A program made the position numbers and the translations under genes. Under the pieces are notes generated by a model. That model searched no databases and had not been told where the DNA came from. It saw only the letters and a list, made by a program, of their open reading frames with translations. A DNA stretch of 64,000 nt from the NCBI GenBank assembly GCA_027946555.1, contig JAPEVC010000095.1, positions 62,001-126,000 of the forward strand, given 5' to 3'. The stretch comes from Gnomoniopsis sp. IMI 355080. Its lineage: Eukaryota > Ascomycota > Sordariomycetes > Diaporthales > Gnomoniaceae. Of the stretch, positions 22,301-34,782 are shown piece after piece; the stretch's first letter is position 1, and every line of letters begins with the position of its first letter.

Positions 22301-25300
22301 GTAAGACGCTGGTGTTTGGCGTGCTCTGTGCAAAAGATGCTCTTCATCCAGGCGCTGTTGGCCATTTCGTGCCTCAGGAGCACGTTTTCAATCTGCCGCG
22401 CCTCGTCTCGCCACTGCTTGAGCGTTTCCTTACGGCGCGATAAGCGGGACCTGGCAGAGTCCTGAGTGCGCTGATTTTCTTGGTTGACGTAAGTTGTCCA
22501 TAGCTTCGACATAGCACCACGGAAAATTGCATCTAGTGAAAGCCTTTGTTGATCCACCCAATCGAGGAATGTGCCATCGTCAACCTCAGTCAGCCTCTTG
22601 AAGCCTTTGGCCAGTTGGTAGTCTTCCGCTGATTCAGCCGACATACACTCGCGGAAGACTCGTGAGCACTCTTGGGGCTTCTGAACTAGCATGATTCGAA
22701 GAATGCCAGCTGCAGCTAGCCGCACTGGTTCTCGTGCGTCAATCAGCTTGCCATACAGCTGATACCAGATAAGCTTCATGGAATCATCCTCCATCGCCAG
22801 ACAATCCAACAACACCAATTGCCAGTAGAACATATTTGATAGAGCAGCTACATTTTCAGCCTCGGTCACCTCAATATCATCCGTGTCTGAAAGCCGAAGC
22901 AGCGTCAGTTTGATGAAAGACCCCTTGATAACCGACACGTTTTGGCTGCAAAGTCGAACACTCTTCAGACTAGACACCTCAGGGCGCGCCAGATACTCCA
23001 GTACCGTTCCAAGAAAGTCAATCATGGGCTCAGCACCGTTCATGAACCAGCCCTCAAAAATGGCCTCCTGCATGTGAAGGGCAAATCGCGACATATTCGT
23101 GAGGACCTTCGTCTCGCACAAGATGGCTGGGTTGTCGTGTATTGCCGCTCCAAGCTGCGATATGACATGCCGCAAGACGTAGGATTCGAAATAGGCCTGA
23201 TGTTCCTGGAAGCCAGGAGGGGTCTTAAGGTTCAGTCCGAACCCTTGGAACTCCTTTCGGACCAGCACTTGGTCCGCGAAGACTTTGAGGACAAGATCCA
23301 ATAGGCCCTCAAGGACAACATTGCTGATTTTTTGTGCATGAACTTGCTGCTTCGGAGACATGATATGCGCAAGACGGGCGGTATTTTTGGAGGCTTGTGG
23401 TGACTCTTGCGCTGTCAGAAGTACAAAAGATGAAGCTCGTCGGAGCTGGGATCCTTTCGGTTGATGTGGTGGCCCGTCTACCGAGGAGACGACACTTGTT
23501 CTGACTATTGGGGCTGGGCTCGACGATCCCGCGAGCGGTCGTATAATAACATCACCGCCGTCGAATGTAAGTGCCGAGTCTCGTGAATTGAGCTCTGTCT
23601 CTGGACTCACCGGGTCGGTACTGACCAGGACAGGATACAACGCGGACAGCAGCAGTCGCACATACTTTGACGACAGTGCGAAATCCCGAAAGTCGCTTGA
23701 GCGTTGGTGATGCTCACTCAAGAATTTGACCACAGTTTGAAGGACAATGGCATGACTGGCCACCCTGTCCTTGTCGACTCCACGTGTACGTCTGGTGCCA
23801 AGTTCATCGATGAAGTTCATGGACCGAGCTCTGGGCCTTGAACCACTGCCGTCCGAGGTGCTCAGATTCTTGGACGCACTAGGCTCAGTGTCACCTGCGA
23901 CCGGACTATCGGGATCGTCTTGATATTTGAGAATGTCCCGAAGTCCATGATGAAGCATTGTCGTAATGACGGGGAGAATGTCAGGATATGACACCCGACT
24001 TTTGCCAAACATGTCCGTGAGACTCTGCAAGTCGAAAGATCGATCAAAGTTGACCTCGGCCACATCAAATCCGAAAAGGATCCCCAAGCACATAGGCCAG
24101 AGGGTTGGAATATCCCACCAGTGTTTCAAACGATGAGACATGATGGCAAAGCCACCCGTTTTGTTCGCGAACTTGGCGGTATAATTGGCACCATGAGCGA
24201 CCAACACTCTGGCAATAATCTTACAACCATAGACCACAACCTCTGGATTCTCCTCCGCAAGCAGGTAGAGCAGCCACTATAATTCGGTTAGAGTCTATAG
24301 TATCCAGTGTCCGTGTATAACGTACCTTATTCGTCACTGTACGAGCAAACTTGTGAATGTCGGTATAATTCCCCCTTTGACACAAAAGCCTGGTATACAA
24401 CTCCAGGATTTTGACACCGACTTGCTTCTTGGTCATCGTTTTCATCCCCGACCCGTTGAAGGAGTCTACTGTTGACCGGCGTAGACCGACTTTGCTGGTA
24501 CTGAAGTTTGTAGGGGTCCCAATGGCAGACGAAGGCCGTGGTGTTCGTGGATTAGACGTGGCAGTGGAGTGGAAGGTGTAGGTGATAAAAAGGGCTATTG
24601 TGCGGTGTACTTCGGCGTTGAAGTTACACTTGATCAGACTTTCGAATGCTGTCAGAAAGTGAGGCATGACATCCTCGGAAATTGGTTCCGCCTTGAGCGC
24701 ATCTAGCAGTCTCTTCACGATTCCTATACAAAATGGGTCAGCGAAGCAAGGTCCGATCTTTTACGACTTCGAATACTGACGCATGCGCTGGAGTCGCCGA
24801 CTGTTAAATTCATGATACTTGCTGTTGACAGCGAAAGTAACAAACTGCTTGTAATATAGCTCTTGAGTAATTGGGGCCGTCTTCCGCCAAGTGTCGAAAT
24901 CAATCAGCATTATACGATATGCCAGTGGATTTACAATGAAAGACTCGACTGGGTCCGCATGTCTGTAACCAACGAAGTCGAGCACGAGGCTCAGAAGCTG
25001 GAAGCCCAATCTGTCTCGCTCCTCCGGAGTCAATAGGAGCCGCCAGCCAGGTATGTCAGATCCAGCAGTAGCGTATCCAAGTTTGGCTCTTAACAGCATG
25101 CCCAAGATAGCATAACCGTTGTCACGTTCCATAGCCTCGCTATTCCTCCAGCTCTTTTTGATGGCTAAGAACATTAGCTCCACGGATCGCAAAAAATCAT
25201 CGGCGTTTTTAGCGCGCTCAACTAATTTCAGAGCGACGGGTGTGAAACCGCCTATGCGCCAGAGATTGTCATCGAAGTTGAAAGGCGTCGCTACAACGGG

Positions 25301-27400
25301 GTCGCCAGTCAGAACGGCAACACCATGAACTCTAACGAGAGCATCGTTAATACATGGTAACGCAGCATTAACGGAGACCGCGGTGCCACTTTTGGTGGTC
25401 AACTGAAACAAGTTGGTAGCTGCATTCCTGGACAAAGATCGGCAAAGGAAAGAATCGAGAAATTGCCCATCTGTACGGAACACGGCTGTGGGCAGAGTGC
25501 TCATCAATATCCTCTGCTCAGGCAAAATACCGCTGGCCTTGTCTCGGATGGCCTTGAGAATATCAGAAGAGTTTTGTTCCTTGCCAGGGTGCAACATCTC
25601 GTTGCGTAGGCCGAGAGCAGCCGATGCTTCATACGTTTGAAAGCCACCGAGACAGTCCTGAAAGTTGCCCTGATACCTAGGTCCCAGGCGATAATGTACG
25701 GCGAGGAAGTCATCGCTCAATGCGTCTTCCAGAAGATGCGCTGATGCTAATGACCACTTGGAGAAGACACGACCCGGCCCAAGCTTGGTCGAAAGGTCAC
25801 GTGGAGTTCCCAAGAAGGCCTGGACCGGATTGGTCCTGTTGCTGTTCGAGTTGAACGACGCAAAGCTTTCCGTGCTCGCACTGCTCAAGGGAGGCGGGAG
25901 CGGATATTGCGACTTCATCTGCTCGGAAAACTCGCCGTTGATGTACAAGGAGGCTTTACTGGATGACATAGTCCTCGGCCTCCGGTGAACAATTGCGATG
26001 TGATACCAACGGTTCTCTTTGAACTTCACTGACTTGAAGCGCACGCTAGGTCGTTGAGAGGTCACAGATGTTTGCAGAATGAAATTGTGGGTGTCTTTCT
26101 CCACATATGCCAGGAGAAAACACGTCTGAGAGGCGTCAAAGACGCCAAAAATAGTGGTGTGCGAGTTCGGGTCGAAACGGTCTACTCGTATCCAAGCTGT
26201 GAAGGTGTAGCCCGCCGACGACTGTGGAGGGAACGAGCGTCCCAGTGATGGCAATTCGATGGATGAGTGCCCGTGGAGTGATAGATCAAATTGCACAAAA
26301 GGGGGCCCGTTGTTTTTCGCTGCGATATCCAAGCAGAACTCTGAAGTTGCAGCGTCCTGTCTTGACAACAGCAGTTGCGTATCCGCAAGTCGATTCACCC
26401 CGAGATGCATCAACGATCTGCACAGGCCAAGTATGACTCCTTTCTCATACTCTGACAACCTCGAATCGTCAGTGAAGTACAATGCCAAGAACCTAGATAG
26501 AACCCCAGTCCCATGTAAGGCAGTCAAATTGTAGAAGGATGCAGTGGTAGCAAGCCTCATCGTATTCAGGACAACAACGGATGCCAGGTTTTCAGCCGGA
26601 CCCGTTCCCCTAGGCATGGACTCCCAGAAGTCGACAGTTGACCGCATTATCTCGGGGTTCTTCAGGATCGTGGTGGAGGTGAGGACTCTCGCCAGCTCCT
26701 TCTCGACTGTAGGGACGTCGAATTTTGTAATTTTGGTGCCATCATCATCTTTTTGGTATACAGCCTCCTCTTCGGTTGTAATACCCTCCTCTGCTTGAGC
26801 GACTGCAGCGATCGCCTGACAGAGCTCGTCTAGCCTTTGGTCGTCGAGGGCAAACGACAACAGCTTCCCAAACAGTTGACAATTGGACCAGAGGTCCGAA
26901 TCAGAGCCTCCCAGGCCGACGCTGGCTATTATTTGCTCCAGGGATGCCCAGCCGCCTCCCTCGACCTTATGCATGAAGTACCGCCGATTCCCATGGTGCT
27001 CCCTGAATGTAGCAGAGAAGATAGCCAGCACAATGTGTAGCAATTCAAAGAAGCCTTTCTTCTCCTCCAAAGTCCTCTTTTGCGGGTTGTAGAAGCCAGA
27101 GTAGGCGCGCAGAGCATTGAGCAGCCGCCGGTAGCCGTCGAGGTGGCGAAAGTCGTCTTGTGAAGGGGACGGGGGCGCTGTGGCAGCAACGTGCTGGTGG
27201 ATCTGTCGGGCAAGTTTCAAGATGGGAGGAAACGCCGGGTAACCGTTACTCTCATGTTCTTGTAGCGTGGCGGCGACGTTATCGAGGAGCGACTGGAGGA
27301 CCTCGGTGGCCTTGGTAACGGCAGGTGGGTTCGAGGTGGAGGTGGAGGAACGGTATCGTCTTGCTCGACTGGCCAACTTGGGCACAGAGAGCGACTCCAT
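19361..27400 (-). CDS. BPH1: BEACH domain protein, beige homologue
   Basis: Very large cytosolic/peripheral membrane protein of the beige/LYST/LvsA type, implicated in other eukaryotes in vesicle and lysosome/vacuole trafficking. 2617 aa in four exons: 27400-24781, 24723-24326, 24276-19477 and 19396-19361, all phases consistent. Order of parts: N-terminal helical repeats; a concanavalin A-like lectin domain at about 370-520 (SAGYTFTAWIRVDRFDPNSH, NRWYHIAIVHRRPR); a long helical middle; a PH-BEACH domain from about 1825 (ACEGILIIGKEALYIMDN); the BEACH domain at about 2004-2256 (WQRGEISNFHYLMLVNTMAG, YPVFPWVLADY, EIPFHYGTHYSS, LIPEFFYLPDFL, VFHHLSYHGAID); and C-terminal WD40 repeats (GQISCVSFADAKTLITAGED, SQDGNAFLWDL). 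The last exon adds only YEWNLVQREQR, completing the last WD blade. An acidic, Pro/Thr-rich linker precedes PH-BEACH. Confidence 0.96.
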
Positions 27401-28878
27401 GGCGAAGGCGTGATGAGATCCAATTCCTCAGATTCTCATATCTTTGCTCTCAAGTTGTCGACGTTGGTCCCAGCACCCATCAAGGGTCCAGGTCCCGACG
27501 GCAACTTTCTTGCATGTGAAGCACTATGGCAGCTTGGCAGGCAAAACCCCTTGGGGGCAACAGGTCAGGAATGGGCAGGCGATGTGGTTGTGAACGAAGT
27601 TGTGTGTTTGTCTGCTCTGTATTGACAGAGACAGACTTCTCCCAAAGATGAAGCGGCAAGGAGTCACACACAGAATACGATGATGACAATGAGGTCGGAT
27701 CAGGAGGCTCGTCAGCCTTAGGGTCCATGCGGCTCAATTGTGGGGAAAGCTCCTTAGTGGGGCTCAGTGCAGATCTACGGCCGCTTGCTGTAAAGTACCT
27801 TCTGTGTCTGCTGGTTTCAACTCCAACGGAAACATCCAAAACGTACTTAGGTAGTCATTCCTCATACAACTCTCCTGGGGTTTTACGCTAATAGTCTTAG
27901 TCTTCATGCAATGCGTGGCTGTGTCAACCACCATTCTCAGGAAACTTTCAGGGCATGAAGTAGCTCCGTATATACGCCCTGCAAGTGCACAAATGATATC
28001 AACACTCTCCACACTGGATTATAATGAAAGCTAAATAGCTATAAGCTTGCCAACTCAGCATTTCCTTGACTCCGGTCCTTGGGCAGAAATTTAAAGGTGT
28101 CACAACACAGTATCAAGTCTACATTGCCTCATCAGGCTTGTATATAGACTGGGAAAAAGGAACGACAGTCCTCATTATACTCCACCATTCCGTTGGAATG
28201 CAAATATATGGTGCCACCACAGCTACTTGTATTAGACAGTCCTCTACACGACAAGATGTAATAATTAGAAGGTCAGGCAGCTTAGATATATCGGCTGCTT
28301 TGACTTTGGTAACTAGGTTCGCCTTGAAGTATGCATAAGTGAGAGAAATACAATGTGAGAGAACCTCGATGCATGGAGAAATGGGTGTGCCGTATGACCA
28401 CAATTTTTAAAAGGAGCTTGCCCTCTGGGCTTCCTCGTGATGAAGACACATCTACCTAGTTATCTGTATACTTAGCATGTCTTGCTCCAAACCATTCGAT
28501 ATTAGAATCAAAGCTTTACTCATAAAAGTTTCACGATTATAATAAGTACGGAATACATTTGCTGCTGCAGGTGTGGTTTTGATTAGCATTCTGCTTGAAT
28601 ATTTGTGGACTGAGAACATTGAAGAATGCGTTCCTGCTCAAGCGCATTATCAGCCCTTGCATTTGTTGTTCCTTTTCTAAAGACTCTGACTCATAGATAT
28701 AGATTCCTCTCCTGTTGCATGCTACATCAGGTCATGATTGGAACACTGATGGAATTCGCATCCGATTACTAGTCTGTATCAAAGCAGACACGCAAACGAG
28801 TAGAGCAAGTCACATCTCAGTCTTACATGGCTATAGACAGTGGTGATCTTCGCAGAGCAGTACAAATCAGTTATATAA

Positions 28879-28899
28879 ATATATATATATATATATATT
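28879..28899. repeat. AT dinucleotide microsatellite
   Basis: About ten AT units in the AT-rich part of the gap. Simple sequence; no function inferred. Confidence 0.9.
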
Positions 28900-29159
28900 A
28901 TTAGGTATATATTCATATATTTCCATCGTGTCTATCCAAGTAGTGTCTAAATTGCTGAGTTAATCACCATTCTGAATATCATAGCAGCACAGTATGAGAT
29001 TGCATATACGCTTCGATGATCTCCTAGCATTCTGCATTAGCCTTCAACCAACCATTTTGTATGTGGACGCTTTAGTTCGTTAGACCTACTCTGTTTCTCT
29101 TCCCTACTCTGTGATACTCGATCGTATTGACTCTTAGGATCTGGCAAAATATGGAATTG

Positions 29160-29211
29160 AATTCCAAATCGTTACAAGGAATTTCAAACCGTTACAGAGA
29201 ATTCCAACAAC
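29160..29211. repeat. 20-bp imperfect tandem repeat
   Basis: Two and a half copies of a unit that begins AATTCCAAATCGTTACAAGG; the second copy (29180-29199) differs at a few positions, mostly C/T and A/G, and a third partial copy follows. Seen directly. Function unknown. Confidence 0.8.
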
Positions 29212-30122
29212 CTTGAAAAGTCAGGTCTGTTTTATTTGGGACCTACCTCAGGTACTCATCCGGGCAAGAAATGTTATACGTATACACTTCCACGAAGCTA
29301 TGGACAAGTTATACCAGGTATCCCAAAGATATTGTTATCACGCAAGCAGATGCTCCTAGTAATAGTGTGCAGGTGGATGTGAGAGTATGGGGTGATACCT
29401 AAAGACGCAACATTGTGTCAACTTTGGCAATCTTCCACTGTTGAATCAACTGTCTTGCCAAGAGTAAAATTCCTATGTGCAAACATCCTAAGCAGTGAAT
29501 CATGAGGGAATCAAACCGTTGAACCGTTCCTTGGTACCCAGTAGTCTCCACGGCTGTCTAGGATCAATCACCCCGACCTGAGTCAACTCATTCTCTCAAC
29601 ATCAGCGTGATGAACTCACCTAGTAGCCAATGGACTCAATTTCTGTATGCCATGAAATACTCATTTGTCATGCAGAATAGGATACAGGATTCGAGCTTGC
29701 ATTCATTCGTATCAGCCTGCCAAGCTTCATTTGTAGGATACCTCGTAGGCACCACGTGGAGCGGCTGAGCCCAGGTTGTGCCTGTGCTCAAGAATTAGGT
29801 ACGGAGTACACCAAGCAGATAGTCCGCGTCGCACACCCCCCTTTTGGGAAAAAACGAGACCTGTTCAAGATCCAAAAATATAAGACTACGGTCTCTACCC
29901 CTCCCAGGATATTTGTAATTGGACATCCGAGTGAAGCAGCAAAACGTTGCCGGAATCGCCATTTCATGTCCAACATCACCGTATCGTTCGCAGAAATCCG
30001 GCAGTCGGCAAATAGCCCCCACTTCTTTTCGAGTCCAGCGGGCCGTAAGACGACGCTTCGAGACCTGATGGACAGTACTAAAATTACCTAGGTGGTCTTG
30101 GTGATATCATGCCTGGTACTTT

Positions 30123-30184
30123 CTACACTACTATACTAATAGCTTCCACTCGGGCTACACTACTATGCACGATAGCTCCCAAGG
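30123..30184. repeat. 32-bp imperfect direct duplication
   Basis: CTACACTACTAT occurs at 30123-30134 and again at 30155-30166. The bases after each copy (ATAGCTTCC versus ATAGCTCCC) also match, giving a unit of about 32 bp in two diverged copies. Confidence 0.7.
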
Positions 30185-31494
30185 ATTTTGCCTAGCGGCC
30201 TGCTATGTGCCTAGGTAAGTGTGCAGTACCTGTCATTGCGGATCAGCCCCCACCAGACCCTCAGTCTGCAAGCGCAGTTCGTCTTTGCGGGCCTTCCCAG
30301 CTACCACTCCACTGGAAGACACATAGTGTGGGCATGTGGGCATGCGTGCATCATATTCACCTCATCGCGAACAGGCTTTGCGATGATGTACTAAGCACGC
30401 GTGCCTTGATGAGCCCGCTGTGCCTGAGATGTCTCAGTCCTCCCCTCGGTCTCGGGTTCTCGGAATATTTTCCCGTGCCAGAATGAAAGCCACAGTCACG
30501 ATGGGTTTCTTCAACTTCTCCAGGGCTGATGGGTTGTGAGACCTGGATGCACAACAGCGGATCACCACCTGCATCTTATGCCCCGGTCAGGCACGCCAAT
30601 AGCTGGTGCTGGCTTGGCCGTTCCCAGCTCATTTAGGGGTGCTGGTCCACTGGCGTATGCAATATTCCTGCAAGCTAAGCTGCAGCCCAAGACCTCCAAC
30701 ACTCCACCGCGGACGCAAAGAGGAGCACCATCGCCTCGGATCAAAAGGCGCCTTGACGAACGTTCTCCAGTCCCCTCACCGTCTCCATCCCTGCAAGTGC
30801 GCCATGAGGAGCACAAGCTGTATTGCTTAGGTAGCTGGCAGGCTGGGCACACCCCATCTTTCCCGCTTTACAAGTCGATCAGATATCAGGGATAAACGTC
30901 TAGCCCATACTGTGTAGTTCCTTTTTCCACTACATAAGGCTAAAGGTGGTCATCTGCTGCTACCTCTGCTGTTCGTTGGCTTTGGCTTTCTTCTAGCACT
31001 CACCTCTTATCTACGTTTCGCGGCTCGTGAGCAACAAGAAACAGGCTTGTCGGTATCCAAACAATCGAACCCTACTCCGTACGGCCGGGATAAGCTTCGA
31101 TTTGACCCGTCATTCTGATAAGCTTCTTGTTACCGGTGGTCACTGTACCGAGACAAAGCCGGGAGTGTGACCTCTTTGTCTCACTCATCATCAAGGCTGC
31201 CCAGTGATTGCTCGCGTGCTGCACGTTTGATAGCCCGGGTAGACTTGGACTCCAAGCTCAAGCCAAGCAAATATTCGTCTCTGGGGCCTCCGCTCTTTAT
31301 TACTTGTCTCGCTCTCTATTGTCTAGCTTTTGTTTACACGCATCCGTTTTTCACCTTAAGCACGTATTCTCCCCTGCTGAACACGGCACGAGACCGTCAA
31401 GTCGTGCGCGCCCTGTTTAGACGTGTCGCCTCACCGACTCTCTCCACCATCCGCCAAGGCCGCCCCTCACGACCCCAAGTCGTCGACCAGAGTC

Positions 31495-32541
31495 ATGGAC
31501 AATACGGAAGGACTCGATACAGTCCTCCGCAGCTACAGGCCACAGGACCTGGAGACGGCATCCATCCGTTCTGCTGCTCCTTCATATGGTGAGCCTCATC
31601 CCATGGGCTTCCCTGTCGACAACTAAGGCTCACATGCCGGGATGTTCGTCTTATGCCTCACCCAAAGAAAGAGCCGTCCCTGTCCCCGGGATATCGTAAA
31701 CTCTATGTCGACTTCCTCGTAAATTGTTCTATTACCTTGCTAATAAGACAACCACTCCTCTGCAGTTTCGGAAGCTCCCTCGTACCACACCACGGTATCT
31801 AATGGGGAGTCTATTCCACCTTACTCACCGCCCACGAATAACACAGCCCCGTCATCCACATCGCTCCTAGCAGCCGCGGACGGCCCCACCCAGGCCGCAG
31901 GGAACCGCACACACAGCCTCCCCACGCTCCTCCCCTCTAACACCGCGCACATATCCACGCCGGGCCTACCACCCATCCCGCCGGCACCTCGCCGCACAAA
32001 CTCGGATCTGCCTACTCTTGGCGCCTTTAGCATCCCATCATGGAGCGCCGTCAACACCAACCCCACCTACCAACGCGTAGCTACTCGGCGCGCCCAGGCG
32101 GCGATGTCGAGTGGGGAGGGACTCCTGCGGAACGCCGCGCGTGTGCTGGACCGAGTCAATGAGGAGGGCAGCGGGTCTGGGACTAGCACGCCCAATTCGG
32201 GTGGTGGTGTCATAAGGCCGCTGGAGGATCCGTACTTGGTCGGCGAGGTGGCTGCGGCAAGGGCGAGAAGGGACAGGCTGGCGAGAGAGAACGGACCCGA
32301 TGTGTTGCAGCGAGAAGATAGACGATGGGACTGGTTCCTTGGTAAGTTGCCCCACTCCGTCTTCTTGGTGATCGGCAGAAATTCTAGCAAATTTGGTTGA
32401 CTGATCATCCACAATGTAGCCCAGCAGAATGATTGGGATGAGCGTGAGCGCAGCTGGAAGCAATTCCGGTCGAGCATGGCAAGCTCGAGTGGCCTGACCC
32501 GCGGGAGATTGGCCCGTCGCTTCACTGCGGGAGGTCGTTGA
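31495..32541 (+). CDS. Hypothetical protein, WDWF motif
   Basis: Not recognised as a family of known function. 263 aa in three exons: 31495-31588, 31766-32341 and 32420-32541 (donors GTGAGC and GTAAGT, acceptors TGCAG and TGTAG, phases consistent). The N-terminal two thirds are rich in Ser, Pro and Thr and probably disordered. The C-terminal third looks folded and charged, with RRAQAAMSSGEGLLRNAARV, then VAAARARRDRLARENG, then a tryptophan-rich end WDWFLAQQNDWDERERSWKQF. This aromatic/charged ending gives the impression of a conserved fungal protein, but I cannot name it. No signal peptide and no membrane helix. The start is the first ATG of the frame; the intron joins give a continuous reading through the W-rich tail. 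Convergent with VMA3. Confidence 0.75.
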
Positions 32542-34066
32542 GTCTGCTCAAAGTTGAAGCTTGTCTTCTGGTTCAAGCGCCTGTTCGTTCGAGGCCTTGA
32601 CTGACATCTGTACGCATTTGCTTCTCGGCGTTTGGGGTCTACGGCAAAGGCGCTCTAGGAAGACTTCTTGTTCCACTGATCACCATTGCATGATTGGTGC
32701 TTGAACTGCATGGAACTTCGCTTGATGATGACTTTGATGCGAAGACGTGGGGTTTATGTTTGATGGTATTTGCAGTCTCCGGTACGCTCTGTGCCTTGTA
32801 GAGGGATGCGTTGTTTGGAGGGTATATATTCAATTTCGATAACGCTCTTTTCGTCAACTAGGGCCCATAAATTTCAGCTGCCATACCGCCAGGAACGAAG
32901 AGCAGAAGTATCAACCGATCTGATGATTGAACCCATATATTCCTGACCCAAGTCGTTTGTCCTACTTGGTTTCTATGATACGTCAGCCCATGCTCCCTTC
33001 TTCATTCTAGTCAAGTCTTTGGGCCAGTAATGCGAGGTTATTCATAGCCCTACAGGTCTTGTCACAATGAAATATAGTCGTTGAACACATTATAAGTGCG
33101 CAATACTGTCCAAGATTGGGATCTCCACAGAATCATGACCTCGGAGTAACGAGATTATTGTAGTAAGACTGGTCATTGAGGGCTCGACTCGCGCTTGGGC
33201 TGATTGGCATATTGCACGACAGCGGTGAAGCCGAGGTTCAACGCATGCCGCATCGCTTAGGAATGTGATAGAGGAAGATAATAGTACTCGCTGTGCGTTG
33301 TCAATGAAGTCGATTTCGAAACACTGTAAATAGAACCTCGAGCCCCAGAACAGGGCTGTGTGATCTTGAAGGGGTAAATTGACTTCGAACTGGAATGGAC
33401 CGGCATTGACAGAGCCGGGTGCAACTTCGACGGTACAACTTCATCATCAGTGGCGAGGGAGTTGCTGTGGCCGAAGGCATTTCAGGGATATCGAGGGGCT
33501 AGTCGCGCCATATCCGTCGCCAAATCTGTTGGCACTGGGTCTTGGGCAGCGCAGAGACCGTACCTACAATAGACTCTCCAGCGGCAGAGCACAACGATAT
33601 CTATCATATTTCGATGGACGGTGATAGCGACTTTGAGCCATTCCGAGGCGTTGGACTGATGGATGGAACGCTTTCTACGAGTCATCAAGATGTTATCAAA
33701 ATCGTTGATGATTCCCCAAGCGCATGCATTCCATCGTCACCACACCGTTTATCTCGAGGTGAAGGAAGATGCGCAATGTTGGGTTGCCTTTTGGAAAGAC
33801 TCGAGTTTCTAACTCTAAGAAGTTGGGGAATCTGTTGCATATGTTGATTGTCACTGGAGAAATGATTCTGAAATGCGTCAGCTTCATTTTCATACAATCC
33901 AAATCTACATATGAAGTTGATCCCATGAACGCCAGGCCATGCAATGATTTACCCTCTACCCTCCGATTGGGCAGATTCTTGTGTGATTTTGTTACAGCCT
34001 CCTTGCCACCGCCCTGTGCATTTCGATTCTTTCCGCCGGCATCTTGAACTGTCGTGTTGATGGCAT
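32542..34066. other. Convergent 3' intergenic region
   Basis: About 1.5 kb between the stops of the hypothetical gene (+) and VMA3 (-). Short frames at 33.3-33.9 kb on both strands show no family-like content. Nothing else recognised. Confidence 0.5.
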
Positions 34067-34782
34067 TTATCCCTTGCTCTTCGTGTTCAAAATAAGGGCG
34101 ACAATTAGTCTGTCAATACCATTCGTTAGCGACCCAAAAGACAAGGACATTCCGCAGCGTGGAGATCCGTTAAAGTACTCACCCGTAAAGACCCAAAACT
34201 TCACCAAAAATCAGAATCAGAACCATGCCCACGAAGATGCGGCTCTGATACATGTATGCGCGCACGCCCTTATCGCCCACGACACCGATACAGTATCCAG
34301 CGGCCAGGCCGGTCATACCAACGGAGAGACCACATGCGAGATGCATGAAACCACTGAACAGACTGTAGGTAGCCTTAGGATCGAGGTCCTGAGCGATGAG
34401 AACCGATATGACGAGGGAGTAGACGGCGATGATACCGGACATGACGACGGGAATTAGGCACTGTAAACAAAGGTTTGGGTCGTCAGCTTGATTCCATCCC
34501 GCAACCTCGATGGCATAGCACAGGGTGGAAACCCCCATGGGACTTGACTAACCTTCATGATCAGGTCCGGCCGGAATGTTCCCACTCCTGCGATACCGAT
34601 ACCGGATTTGGCCGTGCCATAGGCTGCTCCGGCACAGCCAAAGATCATGGCAGCCGCAATTCCGCCCTATACGATGGTCAGAGATGTCTGGTACGGTCTC
34701 TCATGTTGGGCGACGTGGTCAGGATTGCGCGTACCATGCCGATGAAGGGCGCGAATTTGGGGGCCAGTTCGGAGTCCGACAT
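34067..34782 (-). CDS. VMA3: V-ATPase proteolipid subunit c
   Basis: Proteolipid of the V0 ring of the vacuolar proton pump. 160 aa in four exons: 34782-34735, 34666-34553, 34460-34183 and 34109-34067. Joining gives MSDSELAPKFAPFIGMGG, then AAAMIFGCAGAAYGTAKSGI, then DLIMKCLIPVVMSGIIAVYS, and the fourth helix FVGMVLILIFGEVLGLYGLI with the essential, proton-carrying Glu in IFGEVLG. Two GXGXGXG-type helical hairpins and four membrane helices are present, and the length is that of Vma3 (about 160). The last intron sits within the LYG|LIV segment, and the tail ends NTKSKG. Vma11 is the alternative paralogue, but the short N-terminus fits Vma3. Divergent from the Rho GEF gene, 1.8 kb away. Confidence 0.96.

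Larger units (their letters stand above)
27401..31494. other. 4.1-kb divergent gap, no gene supported
   Basis: Between the start of the BEACH gene (-) and the next plus-strand gene. The part from about 28.0 to 29.7 kb is visibly AT-richer than its surroundings and nearly free of long frames. It holds an AT microsatellite (28879-28899), a 20-bp imperfect tandem repeat (29160-29211) and a 32-bp imperfect duplication (30123-30184). Short frames near 30.5-30.9 kb are rich in Pro and Ser but lack support. No transposase or tRNA gene was found. Confidence 0.5.

Noticed and set aside
21787..22443. Plus-strand 218-codon frame
   Set aside because: Antisense shadow inside the BEACH gene.
30536..30895. 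119-codon plus frame rich in Pro and Ser
   Set aside because: No ATG start, an opposing frame is equally open, and no splice-supported continuation.
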